Positions 10,720-21,746 of a stretch of DNA of 64,000 nucleotides are shown here, one piece after another. Each line of letters begins with the position of its first letter. Within the stretch, counting starts at the first letter, position 1. The position numbers and the translations under genes were made by a program. Source of the DNA: Hanleya hanleyi (taxonomy: Eukaryota > Mollusca > Polyplacophora > Lepidopleurida > Hanleyidae); NCBI GenBank assembly GCA_036873755.1, contig JAVTVY010051535.1, positions 1 through 64,000 of the forward strand, in the 5' to 3' direction. Below the pieces are notes generated by a model. The model ran no database searches, was not told the DNA's origin, and was given only the letters and a program-made list of their open reading frames with translations.

Positions 10720-11265
10720 TTATATACTGGAGTAATAACCAGCAGTTTTGATAAAATTTATCAAGGACTTGAATACCTGATTTCTAATGGGGGGCTTAGG
10801 GTTTAATAACGCTGGTAATGTTAAGGGAGTGTTGATTTTTTTTAATTCGTTTCTAAGTGCCACACGTTGTTGGTTGTGGATTGGGCATTCAAGTAGCACG
10901 TGTTCTATTGTTTCTTCTACATTGTTGCATGCGGTACAGAGTGATGAGGTGTTTTTCAGAAGCATGGACAGATGTGATTTAAGTCATCTCATTTATTGTC
11001 TAACTGGAGTCCCTGGGCTTGTCTTTTATCTCTATCAAGGATCTTATGTAACCACCGTCCACGTTCTTCTTCGTTCCATTCCTTTTGCCACTTGCTATCT
11101 ATTTTGCGTCTAATGATAGTGTTGAGTTCTTTGTATCCTAATCCTATTGGCACATCGTGTGTAGCTTTAGCAAGACTGTCTTTGGCAGTTTTGTCGGCTG
11201 CTTCGTTACCTCTGATGTTGACATGCTAAGATGGCGTCTATACCCTCGTTGTGTATTTGTGTACA
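10720..11265 (-). pseudogene. LINE ORF2: RNase H end and zinc-knuckle tail
   Basis: In another minus-strand frame, 11225-11100 encodes HVNIRGNEAADKTAKDSL, which is the RNase H C-terminal motif lost from the previous frame. Then 10965-10720 gives CTACNNVEETIEHVLLECP, the C-x2-C-H-C tail of I-type LINE ORF2. A TAG/TAA-bearing gap between the two confirms decay. Confidence 0.75.
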
Positions 11266-11268
11266 TAT

Positions 11269-12834
11269 TCATTCTATTTTGTGTATGAGATCAGGTCTAC
11301 TGTCAGATATAGAATTTTTAATGGATGTGAGTCCACTAAGGGAGTCACTAAGTATCACCGCACGGATTGGTTTGTGCTCGATGATCCATTCGAGAGCCTT
11401 AATTATAGCAATCAGTTCACTAGTGTATACAGACATATTGTCTGGTAGTTTGAAACCATTTTGTATGTCGAGCTCAGGTATAACAAAAGCTGATCCTGTG
11501 TTATTACTTGTGTTTTTCGATCCGTCTGTATAGATTTTTATGTAATTTTTCCAGTTTTGGTTGATATATTCAAGGGTGGTGGCTCTTATAAAGTCTGGGT
11601 TGTCCTTCTTTGTGAGGTAGTCGTGAATACTTGTGTCCACGTGGGGCGACTCTAATTCCCAGGGTGGTCTAATGATTTTGTCTGTGTCGCAGATGTGTGC
11701 GATGGGTATTTCGTGCTCTTGGAATAGGTTATTTACGGTGTAGCCGAGGGGGGCGGAGTCTTTTTCCCAGTTTTTCTTTAAATATTCATATTCACTTTTA
11801 TCTTCAAAAATGTTGTGGCATGGGTGATTTTCGCCCTTAGCTCTAGTTTTTCCTGCATATTTCAGGGACAGTTCCTCTCGTCTTAAATGAAGAGGTTTCT
11901 CATTGGTTTCTATTTGAAGACTACATAGGGCGGTTCCCTTGAAGGCTCCAGTAGCTATTTTTAGAGCAGAATATTGAATGCTGTCTATTCTTTTTAGTTG
12001 TGTCTTACATGCTGATTGGTAGGCGATGGACCCGTAATCTATTTTTGACCTAATGAGCGTTTGGTATAATTTCATCAAACTATATTTACTCGCTCCCCAG
12101 TTTGTCCCAGACACACACCTCATGAGGTTCAGGTCTTTATTGCACCGAAGAACTAGTTGATCGATGTGGTCTTTCCAGGTGAGTTTTCTGTCAAAGATCA
12201 TACCAAGATATTTAACACTATTTTTGAATTCAATTTTCTGACCTCCTAGTGTTAGTTTAACGTCAATGTGTTTATTGTTTGAGAATATAATACCCGTTGT
12301 TTTGAGAGCGGAAAATTTGAAGCCCCATTTATCCGCCCAGTCGCTAATTGTATCTAGTGTTTTTTGCATTATACCTGTAAGTTTTTTGATGGAACGTGCG
12401 GTTTTCCAGAGGGCAGAATCGTCAGCAAATAGGGACTGTTCGACTTCTGGATGTTTCGTGTCAATTTCATCGGCTAGGCCATTGATGAGGATGTTAAAAA
12501 GTTGATGGTCGGTGGATAGGGTGTTTCCTAGGCGAACTTTAAAATTTCTGTTGTTTAGGAAGTTTTTTATCCAGTGTTGCATTCTTCCCTTAATCCCAAG
12601 TTTGCTTAATTGAATAATTATGCCGTCCTGCCATACAAGGTCAAATGCTTTTTCTATGTCTAGGAAGATACCTAGTGTGTACTGATGTTTGGCATTCCCC
12701 TTTTTTATCGAGTGTTGTAATCTGGTTATATGGTCTAATGTACTTCTGTTCTTACGAAAGCCGCTTTGGGTTTTGTTTAATAAGTTGTTGTTTTCCATAT
12801 GAAATTCCAGTCTATTCTTTACCATAGTTTCCAT
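11269..12834 (-). pseudogene. LINE ORF2: reverse transcriptase and RNase H
   Basis: 521-codon frame. RT fingers: NKTQSGFRKNRSTLDHI (20-36). Motif A: GIFLDIEKAFD (55-65). Motif C: LFADDSALW (135-143). KYLGMIFDRKLTW is the thumb. The block normally between motifs A and C (xPQGSxLSP) is missing: RLGNTLS runs straight into LFNILINGLAD at residues 101-121, so the polymerase is probably dead. RNase H begins at 434: D437 (YTDGSK), E473 (YTSELIAIIKAL) and D497 (ILSDSLSG) are the visible catalytic residues, but the frame stops before the final HxxxxGNExAD part. Confidence 0.85.
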
Positions 12835-13772
12835 TATTTTGCATAGATTTGAAGTGAGAGAAATTGGGCGGTAAGAGTTGCTGTCTGATGGATCTTTACC
12901 TGGTTTAGGGATTGGGATAACGATAGATGTTTGGTCTGCCAGCTGACATTAATTAGTTTCAAAATTAGTTTCTGTGTTTTATGTGGTAGGTGTTTAAGGA
13001 TTGTGTATCCTAGTTTGTCTTCACCAGGTGAGCTCTCTTTTTTACAGTGTATAGCTTTGCGGTATTCATTAATATTGAAGTCTGCATTGAGATAGTTTTC
13101 TAAATGATCGTCCAAATCGTTTTCTATCGTTGTTTCTTCCTTAATTTTTCTGAATTCTGGTTTCAGGTTGCTATCGCTACTGTTTGAAGCGAAAGATTCG
13201 GCGAGGTGTTCTGCCTTTTCTTTGTTCGTTTTTTTAGTTTTGTTCAGTACAGGGACTGTGTTCGTTAACTTTCCTTGTATATTTTTTATTTTGTTCCATA
13301 CTTTTTTTGAATTGGTTTTGGTATCTATAGTGTTGCAAAAGTCTTCCCAGCATTTTGATTTAGCTTCTTTGACACTTTTTTCAGCTATGATTTTGAGTTC
13401 CTTGTAGTTCGCGTGATCACTTTGGAGCCTACTTTTTTTGAATTTTCTAAGTGCCTTCTTTTTGGCCGCAATATTCTTTGCACACTCTGGGTTCCACCAG
13501 GGTACCGGGTTTTTGTTGTGGCGCTGTTGTGATATCGGAATATATTTTTGTGCTATGTTTAGTAGTGAATTTGTAATGTTTTCATTGAACATTTCTGGAT
13601 CGGAATTGAATATCTCGTCATGATTTAGGCATTGACAGTCTTTCTGGAAGCTTTTCCAGTCGGCTTTGGAGTACTGAAATTTTGGAGGGGCGTCTGTCCT
13701 TTCAGCGTCCGGTTTTATACTAATTTTCGTCAGAATGGCGAAGTGGTCGCTGTCAAGCGTGTCAGGAATCAC
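12834..13772 (-). pseudogene. LINE ORF2: endonuclease end, linker and start of RT
   Basis: 312-codon frame. The N-terminal LDSDHFAILTKI is the SDH end motif of an apurinic-type (EEP) endonuclease. WWNPECAKNIAAKKKALRKF is the usual post-endonuclease linker, and SSPGEDKLGYTILKHLP is RT motif 0. After INVSWQTKH the frame shifts. The expected IPIPKPGKD followed by SYRPISLTS is found in another frame at about 12850-12930, so the C-terminal 35 residues are out-of-frame noise. Confidence 0.8.
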
Positions 13773-13775
13773 TTA

Positions 13776-14609
13776 ATTAACTTACACATCCGTCAGCTTT
13801 AGATCGAATCAGACACGGGAACCCCGTGTGTGCTTGGTGCTATAAGCCTACGTGGGCGGAATTCTGAATGGCGGTCAAAAAGTACGTATCCTTCGATGAT
13901 TGGTTGGCGGAAAATGACCTGAATATCAGTAATCCCCTGGGATGTACGTACGGGTACTAGCTGCGGTGTATACGTGTAGCAGTCGTATAGAGTACGATGA
14001 AAGGTATAGGAGAGCGGCGAGGCTTATGACCGGGGTAAAGTGGGACACTTGCAGTATGTCCATCATCTACCTGTCAATCAAGTTTACGCGCGAACTTATT
14101 GCCCACTTTAACCCTATCATTATTGTGGAAGGTCGAGTGTATTTAAGCTGTACGACGTCGGATTTTACAGGATAGTTTTCCTTGCTAACTTGCATTAATC
14201 AGGTTACCCCATATTAATTACAAGCGTCTAGACCGTCATGCATAATTCAGCCATCGTCCATTACAGAATATCTGCGTCCATAATCCAAAAACCCATTCCA
14301 TATTCTATATAACAGTATTAGCACAAAATTCAAAAAAAGACAATCATAGTATACATAAACACAGGCTTGTTTCCTGCAAAAGAGAAGCGGTCAACAGTTT
14401 TCAATGATGCCGGCAAGACATCATGATGTTCCAACAATATCAAATCCGTATCGCTGATCAGTATTCTTAATCCATAATATTCGTTGTAAAGTCGTCATCT
14501 AAGGAATGATGTATCTCAGCCACGCTTTCATTGTGACTGTTCATATGAGTACCATGTGGATCTTGAAGTACATGGGTTCATACGCCCCCTAGCCCCGGGT
14601 TAAGCGGAA
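13776..14609. other. no gene recognised
   Basis: Spacer between the LINE and the Penelope-like element. The 13942-14175 frame has no recognisable domain and no repeated motif was found. Confidence 0.5.
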
Positions 14610-14720
14610 GTAGACACAAGTTACGAAACGTAGCGCCATAGATCTTGCACGCTACGTTCGTATTTTGCTATCAGCCTGCGATATGTATCGCCAAATTTGA
14701 GAAACTTTGAGTGGACGCGT

Positions 14721-16061
14721 TTAATGGAATAGCCCTGTTTTATAAGTTTCTGCAGCAATATTTTGATTAAAATCGTAACATTCAAGACAGGATCTAGCGA
14801 ATGCTACTAAGCGAGATATGTATACACCATATGCAGGTCCCACTGGGATATTACTCTCCTGAAAGGGATAGTTTACGATGTCGAAATTGTAATCATCTCT
14901 TTTGTCATAAAGTCGACGAGAGAGAATGCCCGCTTCATTTTCATAGAGATATAGATCTAAATATGATATGCCTGTAGGGCTGTGTGTAGTTTCCTTCAAA
15001 TCCAGTGGAGGTGGATATATATCCTTCTTTGCTTCATTTATATAGCGATTATCCACAGCGAGAAGATCGTCTATATAGCGTTTGGTGAATGAGAAGGAAC
15101 GGGCTTTGAATGGATCGGTTTTTGAAAGCGCCAGCATATAGTCATATTCATAAGAGAACAGACACAGGTCAGCCAACAGGGGTACACAATTAGTACCCAT
15201 TGAAAACCTATACGCTGCTGATATATTGTGTTGCCAAATTTCACATAGATATTTTTAATGAGAAATTCAAGCAACTCTATAAACAAAGAAACATCCCATG
15301 AATGATATCTCTTGTATGCAGTCGAGCTAAAGAATGCTTTATGGCTTCCGACATTAATATATCTACGATCAGGCGTATTGAACACAGATACTATTAATGA
15401 ACTTATACGGACAATAAGGTCCTGATGAGGTATTGTAGTATAGAGAGTCGAGAAATCCCATGTGGACACATGTGTGTACGGCATGTGACCTTTAGCATCA
15501 GGTTCTTCCGTAAGATATTTTGAGTTTTTCAATATCCACATACATTCAACGCCAGAGTTCTTAGAAATAGCGGCGCAATACCTTTCCCAAAATGTTTTTA
15601 CCTCCTGAAAGGACCTTGTCAATAGGATTGAAAGAAGCTTGGTGGTGCAGCTTCTAGAACCAGCTATGAATCTTGCTTTGTATGGTAATTTATGCATTTT
15701 GAGAGTCCAGTATAGTTTTGGTATGTCCTTATGATTGGTTGGAAGACAAATACCTCTTTCCCTTGTTGTGATTGTTAAATAAATCTCCCAGAGTAAATGC
15801 AGTTTAGGAGTAAGTAGACGTATTTGCTGAAGGTATGTCTTCACTCAATTCTTTAACCAGCACCTGATAATAGTAATATTTACAAATGAATATTATATTA
15901 TTCGGAGCCTTGTTTGCTGGGACTATGACGAATTTACTCTGGAGATTTGCTAGAACTTCTTGTGAATTGTGGTTTCTCAGCACTTGTTTTGCTTGGGGAA
16001 GAGTACTTATGTCAATATGGCGGATATCCATCAGACGTCCATGATGCTCGTCCACTAACAT
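14721..16061 (-). pseudogene. Penelope-like reverse transcriptase, two frameshifts
   Basis: First frame (16061-15804): LQSKFVIVPANKAPNNIIF, the N-terminal 'PADK'-like block. Second frame (15844-15071): LPKLYW-type lead with KARFIAGSRSC, then VSTWDFSTLYTTIPH with the first catalytic Asp at residue 130. Third frame (15200-14721): MGTNCVPLLADLCLFSYEYD and then RYIDDLLAVDN with the catalytic YIDD at about 15066-15077, and a GISYLDLYLYE thumb motif. Frameshifts lie near 15805 and 15205; beyond 15205 the second frame encodes the same DNA out of frame. The YIDD box and the MGTxCxPLLADL block are typical of Penelope-like RTs; a DIRS or other RT class is less likely. Confidence 0.65.
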
Positions 16062-16178
16062 CAGATGAGTTGTTGAGCTAATCTCTCATTCTCATCACAT
16101 CTCCCAAGCTAGCGTATCTAACTCCGTTTAAGTCGGAGATAGGATAGGATACTTGATAGGTCATAGTCTCCACATGGA

Positions 16179-16201
16179 CAGCTGCAATAAAAGCGCGGCT
16201 G
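16179..16201 (+). repeat. hairpin with AATAAAAGC loop, copy a
   Basis: CAGCTGC pairs with GCGGCTG (one G-T pair) around the 9-nt loop AATAAAAGC. The same design with different stem bases occurs at 42553-42575 (complement), 47918-47940 and 48408-48430. Here it lies in the 5' region of the Penelope-like element. Confidence 0.7.
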
Positions 16202-16340
16202 AGATACTACGGCTACACCCGAGAATCCACCGTATGTTCCGGTCTGAATGTTGGGTGTCGATGATTACTTTCCTCTACAGTCATATGGTTGCTTTCTAAT
16301 CACCAGATGTCGTCAATTTTTCCCACCTCGTTCTTATCGC

Positions 16341-16977
16341 TCCAATTTAAGACCATTTGTTTTCTTGGTTTAGGGTAAAACAAATGTGTTGTCAAGTCAC
16401 AACGATTCACCTCTAAGAAGTAATATCAAGCGTTCGAATACACGCTCAACTATGGATCACGGGCTGTGGGCGTCAGACATGTACACTTATTCATTGTCAA
16501 TTTACTGCTTTGTCCACTGCCTTCGAACAAAATATGGCCATCTTTGCAAGTCACATCATTGGGGAGAATTGAGATACCACATCTCTGTGATGGATGGGCC
16601 ACTTCTGTCCCATATGTTCTATTCGGGCATGTTTGTGTTGTGACTCTCTGTCGTTTTTCTTATCGGTCAGTTGAGGGTAATACGTTGCTCTTTTTCGTAA
16701 ACAAATGTGATGACAGTTCATGATAGTTGTCATTTCGGTGTGTACCAATCCTCCCAGCCCAGTGTACCGAGTCTCCCGACAATGTCACATATTTACCTCG
16801 AAATTTACTATATTTTGCCTATCGAAGCTGGCGAAGTTTAGTCAAATGGTTAATCAAGTGCTGTGTGTTGGAAGCCTTAAGTTTTAGTTCATATCACAGC
16901 CACATATCAGTTATAAAGATTCATATTTCATTTCCACTAGAAACTGTGACCCACTTCTCGCTCTCACCTACTGTACA
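16341..16977. other. no gene recognised
   Basis: Three overlapping short frames (16386-16643, 16466-16723, 16727-16981) have no domain features. No repeats were recognised inside. Confidence 0.5.
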
Positions 16978-17558
16978 TTAACCCTATCTGCGGTCGAAAT
17001 GGCCCTCCCTACCAAACTTTATGAGCTATCTCTGGAAAGACAAAAAATGGGGAGCTGAAGCTCTGTGACCTTATAGTTTATCATATTGGGTCATTTTGAG
17101 CCTATTTGCATACCCCCTCCCCCGTGCAGAGGATCAATGGAAAGTTCAAGATGGCGTTCACGTGGGGTATCAGAAAAGTGATGTTTTTGTCATATTTCTT
17201 CGGAATTTCTGCTTTTTCGAGATGAAAAGTGGACAAAAACTGTTTTATTTCACACCACATTAATATTTACTAATTTATCATGCAGTTTTTACGAAGAAAT
17301 TGCATGAATACAAAATTCCAATAATCCGACTGGAAAATCGTCAAAAATGCCACTTTTGAAAATGATGTTACTGTGACATCATCGAAGAGGCCATCTTGGA
17401 TTCATTTTACATTTTCTGATAGAGCTTGACTCAAGGATAATTGTTTGGTAAGTTTCAGCCCCCTAGCTCAAGGGGTAATACAAATAATGAGCCCCCGCCC
17501 CCCTCCCACATATAGGCCACAGCAGGTCCCAAAAAGCCCAAGTCAGATAGGGTTAATA
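16978..17558 (+). mobile_element. piggyBac-like MITE, copy A (573 bp plus TTAA duplications)
   Basis: TTAA at 16978-16981 and 17555-17558 flank a 573-bp element whose ends are CCCTATCTG and CAGATAGGG. TTAA target duplication and CCC-starting inverted ends are the hallmarks of piggyBac-group elements. There is no ORF, so it is non-autonomous. Interior landmarks shared with other copies are ATTTGCAT at 17104-17111, a run of A/T-rich sequence, a TGACATCA-type dyad near 17370, GGCCATCTTGGAT, and GGTAAGTTTCAG near 17450. Confidence 0.85.
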
Positions 17559-17996
17559 ATCCGAGAATTGCAATGGACTTAGAGGTTATCATAATAACAT
17601 CATTTAATCATTTTCATCATTTGAATGCTTCACACCACAGCATCGTTAGTTTGTGCGATTGATATATAACTGTTACATACATGTAGCTGTACAAGTTATG
17701 TTGGTGTATCCACTTTTATGTCATCGTACCAATATCGTACGCTTTCCTCGCATTACAGACTCATCGCTTGCTTACATCGCATTCTCATATTATCGTAGCA
17801 ACGACATTATTACATCGAACTGTTGTGTCATCGTACCAGCGTCTACCATTACATTGCATTTCTGTTTTATCCCACCATGTCATCACATTCTTGCCACCGT
17901 TGTCATATTATCAGACTACATTGTCAGCGCACCATCATTATGAAGTAATACCACAGTATTTCATCGTACAATCGCCATATTACTGCGTCATACTGG

Positions 17997-18118
17997 TCAT
18001 ATCATAGTCCCGGTCATATCATAGTCCTGGTCATATCATAGTCCTGGCCATATCATAGTCCTGGTCATATCATAGTCCTGGCCATATCATAGTCCTGGTC
18101 ATATCATAGTCCCTACCA
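17997..18118. repeat. 17-bp tandem array, about 7 copies
   Basis: Unit CATATCATAGTCCTGGT (T or C at the last base), repeated with few changes. It sits in the wider CATCGTA-rich region and is probably a locally expanded piece of it. Confidence 0.9.
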
Positions 18119-18254
18119 TTTCATAGCGCTGTTGTGTAATCGTAGTATTACATTGCACTATTTTGTCATGATCCCATCAACGCAATAATGTCAAACTTAC
18201 GCAATTATTATTTTGTCGTCCTGTTGTATCATTACACACCCAATATACTATTGC

Positions 18255-18540
18255 ATCACATTAGTCCCGAAGGAGTTCCCGGGGATTGGCATTTGGTGTC
18301 GTTGTGCACACCACAGGTCATGGTAAGAATAGACCTCAGTCCCTCAGAGAGCTTGTCATAAGAGGCGACGGAACGGAGTGTGATATGGAATAGGACCCCC
18401 CCCCCCCCACACACACGTGGGCTCACGGGTGTTAAAAGGAATAGGACCATACCCGTGTGGTAGTCGGTTGTGTAAAGAAATAGGAATCAGACGTCGTGAT
18501 ATGAAAGCGACGTTAAATAATACTCACGCACTCACATGCT
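18255..18540 (+). mobile_element. SINE-like molluscan repeat
   Basis: Contains CAGTCCCTCAGAGAGCTTG, TAAGAGGCGACGGAAC, a C13 run (18396-18408) and a tail AAGCGACGTTAAATAATACT followed by CACGCACTCAC. The GCGACGTTAAA tail before a short tandem repeat resembles the LINE tails at 46.4 and 58.7 kb. I recall this type of repeat from gastropod genomes. The tRNA-type boxes could not be identified, so the SINE label is tentative. Confidence 0.45.
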
Positions 18541-18720
18541 TCACATTCTCAGTTATCAAAGCAAAACGGCATCGTACTACAGTTATTATTACAATTTATC
18601 GTACTATCATCGCATTGTAGTGAGTAACTTTTGCGGCATCGTACCGTTTACATTATCACATTGGTGTGGCACGAACCGTCTGCTCACATTTCTTCCATGG
18701 CAACATTCTTCGTCATGAGC

Positions 18721-19037
18721 ATATATATCCCCCTCGTTACAAGTAACGTCTCATTATTTGTTCATATGTTTACTCTTTTCACCGAGAAGATACTTACAGT
18801 GTATTGAATAATTTAGCGCGAAACTAAGAAGGCGAACTGCCAATTTTCGAAACAGCCATGTAATCGATTATCTTGCTTACTCGCTCGCTCGCGAAATAAA
18901 GTCATGCATATAACAATATTTATAAATGAGGGACAGGACTGGGCTGGTACTTCGTACATGAATTTTAGCGAATTTTTGAGCCAATGTCACATGGAAAGAT
19001 GGCCTGAGAAATCAGGATTAGGACATTACTGATTATT
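18721..19037. other. no gene recognised
   Basis: About 300 bp of unremarkable sequence with a CTCGCTCGCTCG run at about 18876-18888. Confidence 0.5.
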
Positions 19038-19250
19038 GGGGTTATCCAGCTGATGATAAAGTCACTTAATTGTTGTAACCACTGGAACAACAGCTCCATC
19101 TGGTTTCTGGACTTACAATGGGCCTACTATGAATATTGATGAACATCAACATCACTATTCATAACCAGGTCATTGTAAGTCAGTGAGATCGGGGAGCAGA
19201 TGTTGAAGTGGTTACAACTGTTAGGAGAATTACGTCAGCCAGATAACCCC
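19038..19250. mobile_element. foldback MITE, arms about 80 bp
   Basis: The first 80 bp (GGGGTTATCCAGCTGATG onward, with TTGTTGTAACCACT) are the imperfect reverse complement of the last 80 bp (ending GTCAGCCAGATAACCCC). The loop is short. ATT lies on both sides and may be a 3-bp target duplication. No ORF. Confidence 0.75.
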
Positions 19251-19623
19251 ATTCTGTGTAGAAGGGTCCACTAGTGCAAGATGTTGTTGTTGTAAGAGAA
19301 TGGTTGCCAATAACATAGGCGGCAAGACCGGTGTGACGGAAACGGTGGCCCGATGCATCCAGTGTCCGGGGGACAATCGCGTCTAGACGTAAGTGTCCCA
19401 AGACACTAAGATCTGGATTTATTTGTCCGTCGGGCATTCAGGTCTGGATTTGGATGTCCTGGGACACCGGCTTCCAGGAGACGAAAGTCCTAACCTGGAT
19501 CCCAGTGTCCGCCTCGATTACTACTTCCGATTTTCCATCCAGTTTACACGTGAACATGTTTACCAGAGAGTAGTATAGAAAGGGGAGTTTCGGCGTTATT
19601 GGCCTACTTCCGACAGGTGGCGC
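19251..19623. other. no gene recognised
   Basis: Contains repeated words GTCCCAAGACAC/GTCCTGGGACAC and GGTCTGGATTT/GATCTGGATTT near 19395-19470, suggesting local duplication. No coding content. Confidence 0.45.
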
Positions 19624-19806
19624 CAACAGATCATTTCCGTCTGACCTTTGTGAAGTCACTTCCGGTTCCGGTCATGTGATATAAAGTGACCTTTAACCCT
19701 GCGCATGATTTCCGCTATTGTGCGCATTTCCACTATTGTGCACTTCCGATCACGTCACCGGAACCGAGAGTGACCCCACAAAGGTCAGCCGAAAGTGACC
19801 TGTTGA
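19624..19806. mobile_element. foldback MITE-like palindrome, arms about 52 bp
   Basis: Left arm 19624-19675 (TCTGACCTTTGTGAAGTCAC, then TTCCGGTTCCGGT) is matched in reverse complement by 19755-19806 (ACCGGAACCGAGAGTGACCC, then CACAAAGGTCAG). The centre repeats TTTCCGCTATTGTGCG / TTTCCACTATTGTGC. No target duplication is certain. Confidence 0.65.
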
Positions 19807-20290
19807 TGTCACCGGTTGTTAGTAGATCAATAACGCGCTAAGCCCCCCTCTCTCTGCCTCTCCCTCCTACCCAGGAGGTGAGTGAGGACGAAAATGAAAT
19901 GAAAAAACAAGATAATTTTAACAGAAAATCTTGAAATTTATGCTAAGAAATAACCAGATAAGACTGCACCACACCGAAGGGCTTTTCCTCCTGATTTTTC
20001 GCCTCTTTGCTTGTCCGGTGGGAGCTTGTTCACTACAATGAAGAATACAACATATTGGCGAGCATACGTTACAACAAGTCAAAACGAGAAATGACACGTT
20101 CTTCTGTTTCTATGAATGCAAGTCGCGATATGTAACTGTTCTATAAAGGTGTGAAAGCTGACATTCAGTGGGGTGACTAGGCCACTACTTGTATTCTTTT
20201 AACGGCATATTTCGTGGGTCTTTCAAAGACGGGGTCAAATTTGCATGCTTTCTATATATCTTGAACTATTTCATGCAAACAATTCCTTGT
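19807..20290. other. no gene recognised
   Basis: No repeat or coding signal found beyond a CTCTCTCTG pyrimidine stretch near 19850. Confidence 0.45.
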
Positions 20291-20778
20291 TTAACCCTAC
20301 CAGGCATGCGAGAGGGACATTCGACCCCCCCCCCCCCCCACCCTAACCAAATTTTCTGCGCAATCTCCGGAATGACAAAAAATTGAAAGCTGACACTACG
20401 TGAATTTGTAGTTGTTTATCATTTTGAGGTCATTTGGAGCCTATTTGCATAACCTCCCGAGCAGAGGATCACGGGTAAAATCGCGGGTAATTTATCATGC
20501 ATTTTTTTTGGAAAAATTACATGAATAAAATTTTCGCAAAATTTTATAAAAAAATCGACCAAGAAAGGTATTTTTTTGAAAATGACGTCACTGTGACGTC
20601 ATCAAAGCGGCCATCTTGGATTTTTTTTTTGCATTTTATTTTACAGGCTTACGGAAAGGTGTAGTGTGGTAAGTTTCAGTTCCTTTACCTCGAGGGATAA
20701 GAAAAATAGTTAGGGGAGGGGTGGGGAAGGGGGGGGGGGCTGGACAGTTCCTAAACATCCCAGGCCAGATAAGGTTAA
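20291..20778 (+). mobile_element. piggyBac-like MITE, copy B (480 bp plus TTAA)
   Basis: TTAA at 20291-20294 and 20775-20778. Ends CCCTACCAGGC and GCCAGATAAGG. Carries the octamer ATTTGCAT (20443-20450) and two perfect TGACGTCA sites (20583-20590 and 20594-20601). A C-run near 20326 and a G-run near 20731 lie just inside the ends. Same orientation as copy A. Confidence 0.85.
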
Positions 20779-20907
20779 CACAGAATTTCTTCAGATTTCT
20801 CGCATTCTTAACGGCGAAAACTTTTAATTCGCGAAGTAAAGCTAGCAACCGCAGTGTAAAGGTTACTCCGCGGTTTAAAGGTTTACTCATTCATTCATTT
20901 ATTCACC

Positions 20908-21075
20908 AATTTAAGGAATATTCCCCGACTGTTACTCCAGCAAAATATTCCTCAACATAACTTAGGAATATTCCTTGCCATGTTAAGGAATTTCCTTAAC
21001 ATGCTACGGAATATTCCTTATTGAATTTTAAGGAATATTTCGCTGGTGTAATTGTCGGGGAATATTCCTTAAATT
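20908..21075. mobile_element. foldback MITE rich in AAGGAATATTCC
   Basis: Left arm TTTAAGGAATATTCCCCGAC plus TGTTACTCCAGCAAAATATT is matched by the complement of the right arm (CGCTGGTGTAATTGTCGGGG, AATATTCCTTAAA). Shorter palindromes (TTAAGGAATTTCCTTAA) are nested in the centre. It lies 670 bp upstream of the giant foldback element. Confidence 0.7.
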
Positions 21076-21746
21076 TTAAGGAATTTTGTTTTCAGTGTAC
21101 TCAATATAATCCATTAATTTCGCAGATGTGCCATATATGAATGCAGTAATCAGATGCATGTAGATCTCGTGGCAGTTTTTATTTTGCATTTATGTAAAGT
21201 TTTATTTATTTGATTATTCTTTTAATGATACCAGATGCGCCCCTTTACGGTTAATGTGAAAACAAATTAAAACTTATATTTTATGGTAACATGCAAACAA
21301 ATGACCAGATCCTACTTCAAGAACGGCGAGTCAGCTTGAAATGTCCGGAGAGATCGTTCACGATATCCCGCATTCGGAAGATACGGACCGAATATGAAAA
21401 GACATTGAGCATTATATTTGCATATCGTAAAATATTCTAATTTCGCTCTGACTATGCGAGAAATCGTAAGTAGTACCAGCGGGCAAGCGTGGTCATTTTA
21501 GAGTAACATTAATTATGACATAATAGAAATCTTCAACATGACAATTTCTTCAATATTTACTGATGTCAGAAACGTGATATACATTTTCATTAGATATCTG
21601 AATATCTCGTGTTTGTTTCTGATTTCGCAAAATTCACAAAATCATATGCGTGCGAAAATTAACCCAGCGCGCAAAGAAAGATTCATTGTACTTGTACGCC
21701 GGGGTGAGAAGATTTTCCCCTGGGTTGAAACAGGTTTCCACCAGCT
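21076..21746. other. no gene recognised; left flank of giant element
   Basis: Single-copy-looking DNA. The frame 21538-21864 runs into the terminal repeat of the giant element and has no domain. Confidence 0.5.

Larger units (their letters stand above)
10720..13775 (-). mobile_element. degenerate I-superfamily (I/Nimb-like) LINE ORF2
   Basis: Read on the minus strand the order is endonuclease C-terminus, linker, reverse transcriptase, RNase H, C-terminal zinc knuckle. This is the layout of RNase H-bearing LINEs of the I group. The 5' end is truncated inside the endonuclease at about 13775. Inactivation is clear: a frameshift near 12935, loss of an RT block near 12500, and a stop at 11269 inside RNase H. 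The 3' boundary is uncertain; coding homology ends at 10720, and no A-tail on the minus strand is visible. Confidence 0.85.
14610..16340 (-). mobile_element. Penelope-like retroelement (degenerate)
   Basis: Minus-strand element with one RT protein split over three frames (16061-15804, 15844-15071, 15200-14721) and a 5' region at 16062-16340. The 5' region is repeated at 43860-44035, and a fragment of it at 42546-42576. After the RT, residues such as YSIKRVHSKFLKFGDTYRRL (about 14610-14740) form the C-terminal thumb and then a stop. No GIY-YIG endonuclease is visible. The rarity of stops (two frameshifts only) suggests moderate age. Confidence 0.65.
17640..18720. repeat. degenerate CATCGTA/TTACATCG-rich region
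   Basis: Words such as CATCGTACC, TTACATCG and CATCACATT recur at irregular spacing over about 1 kb, as in an old, mutated short-period tandem repeat. It is interrupted by a 17-bp tandem array and a SINE-like insertion. The frames 17653-17943 and 17768-18007 are by-products of this composition. Confidence 0.6.

Noticed and set aside
12266..13623. Plus-strand frames across the I-type LINE (for example 13168-13407)
   Set aside because: Antisense shadows of the LINE ORF2 frames, which have clear motifs on the minus strand.
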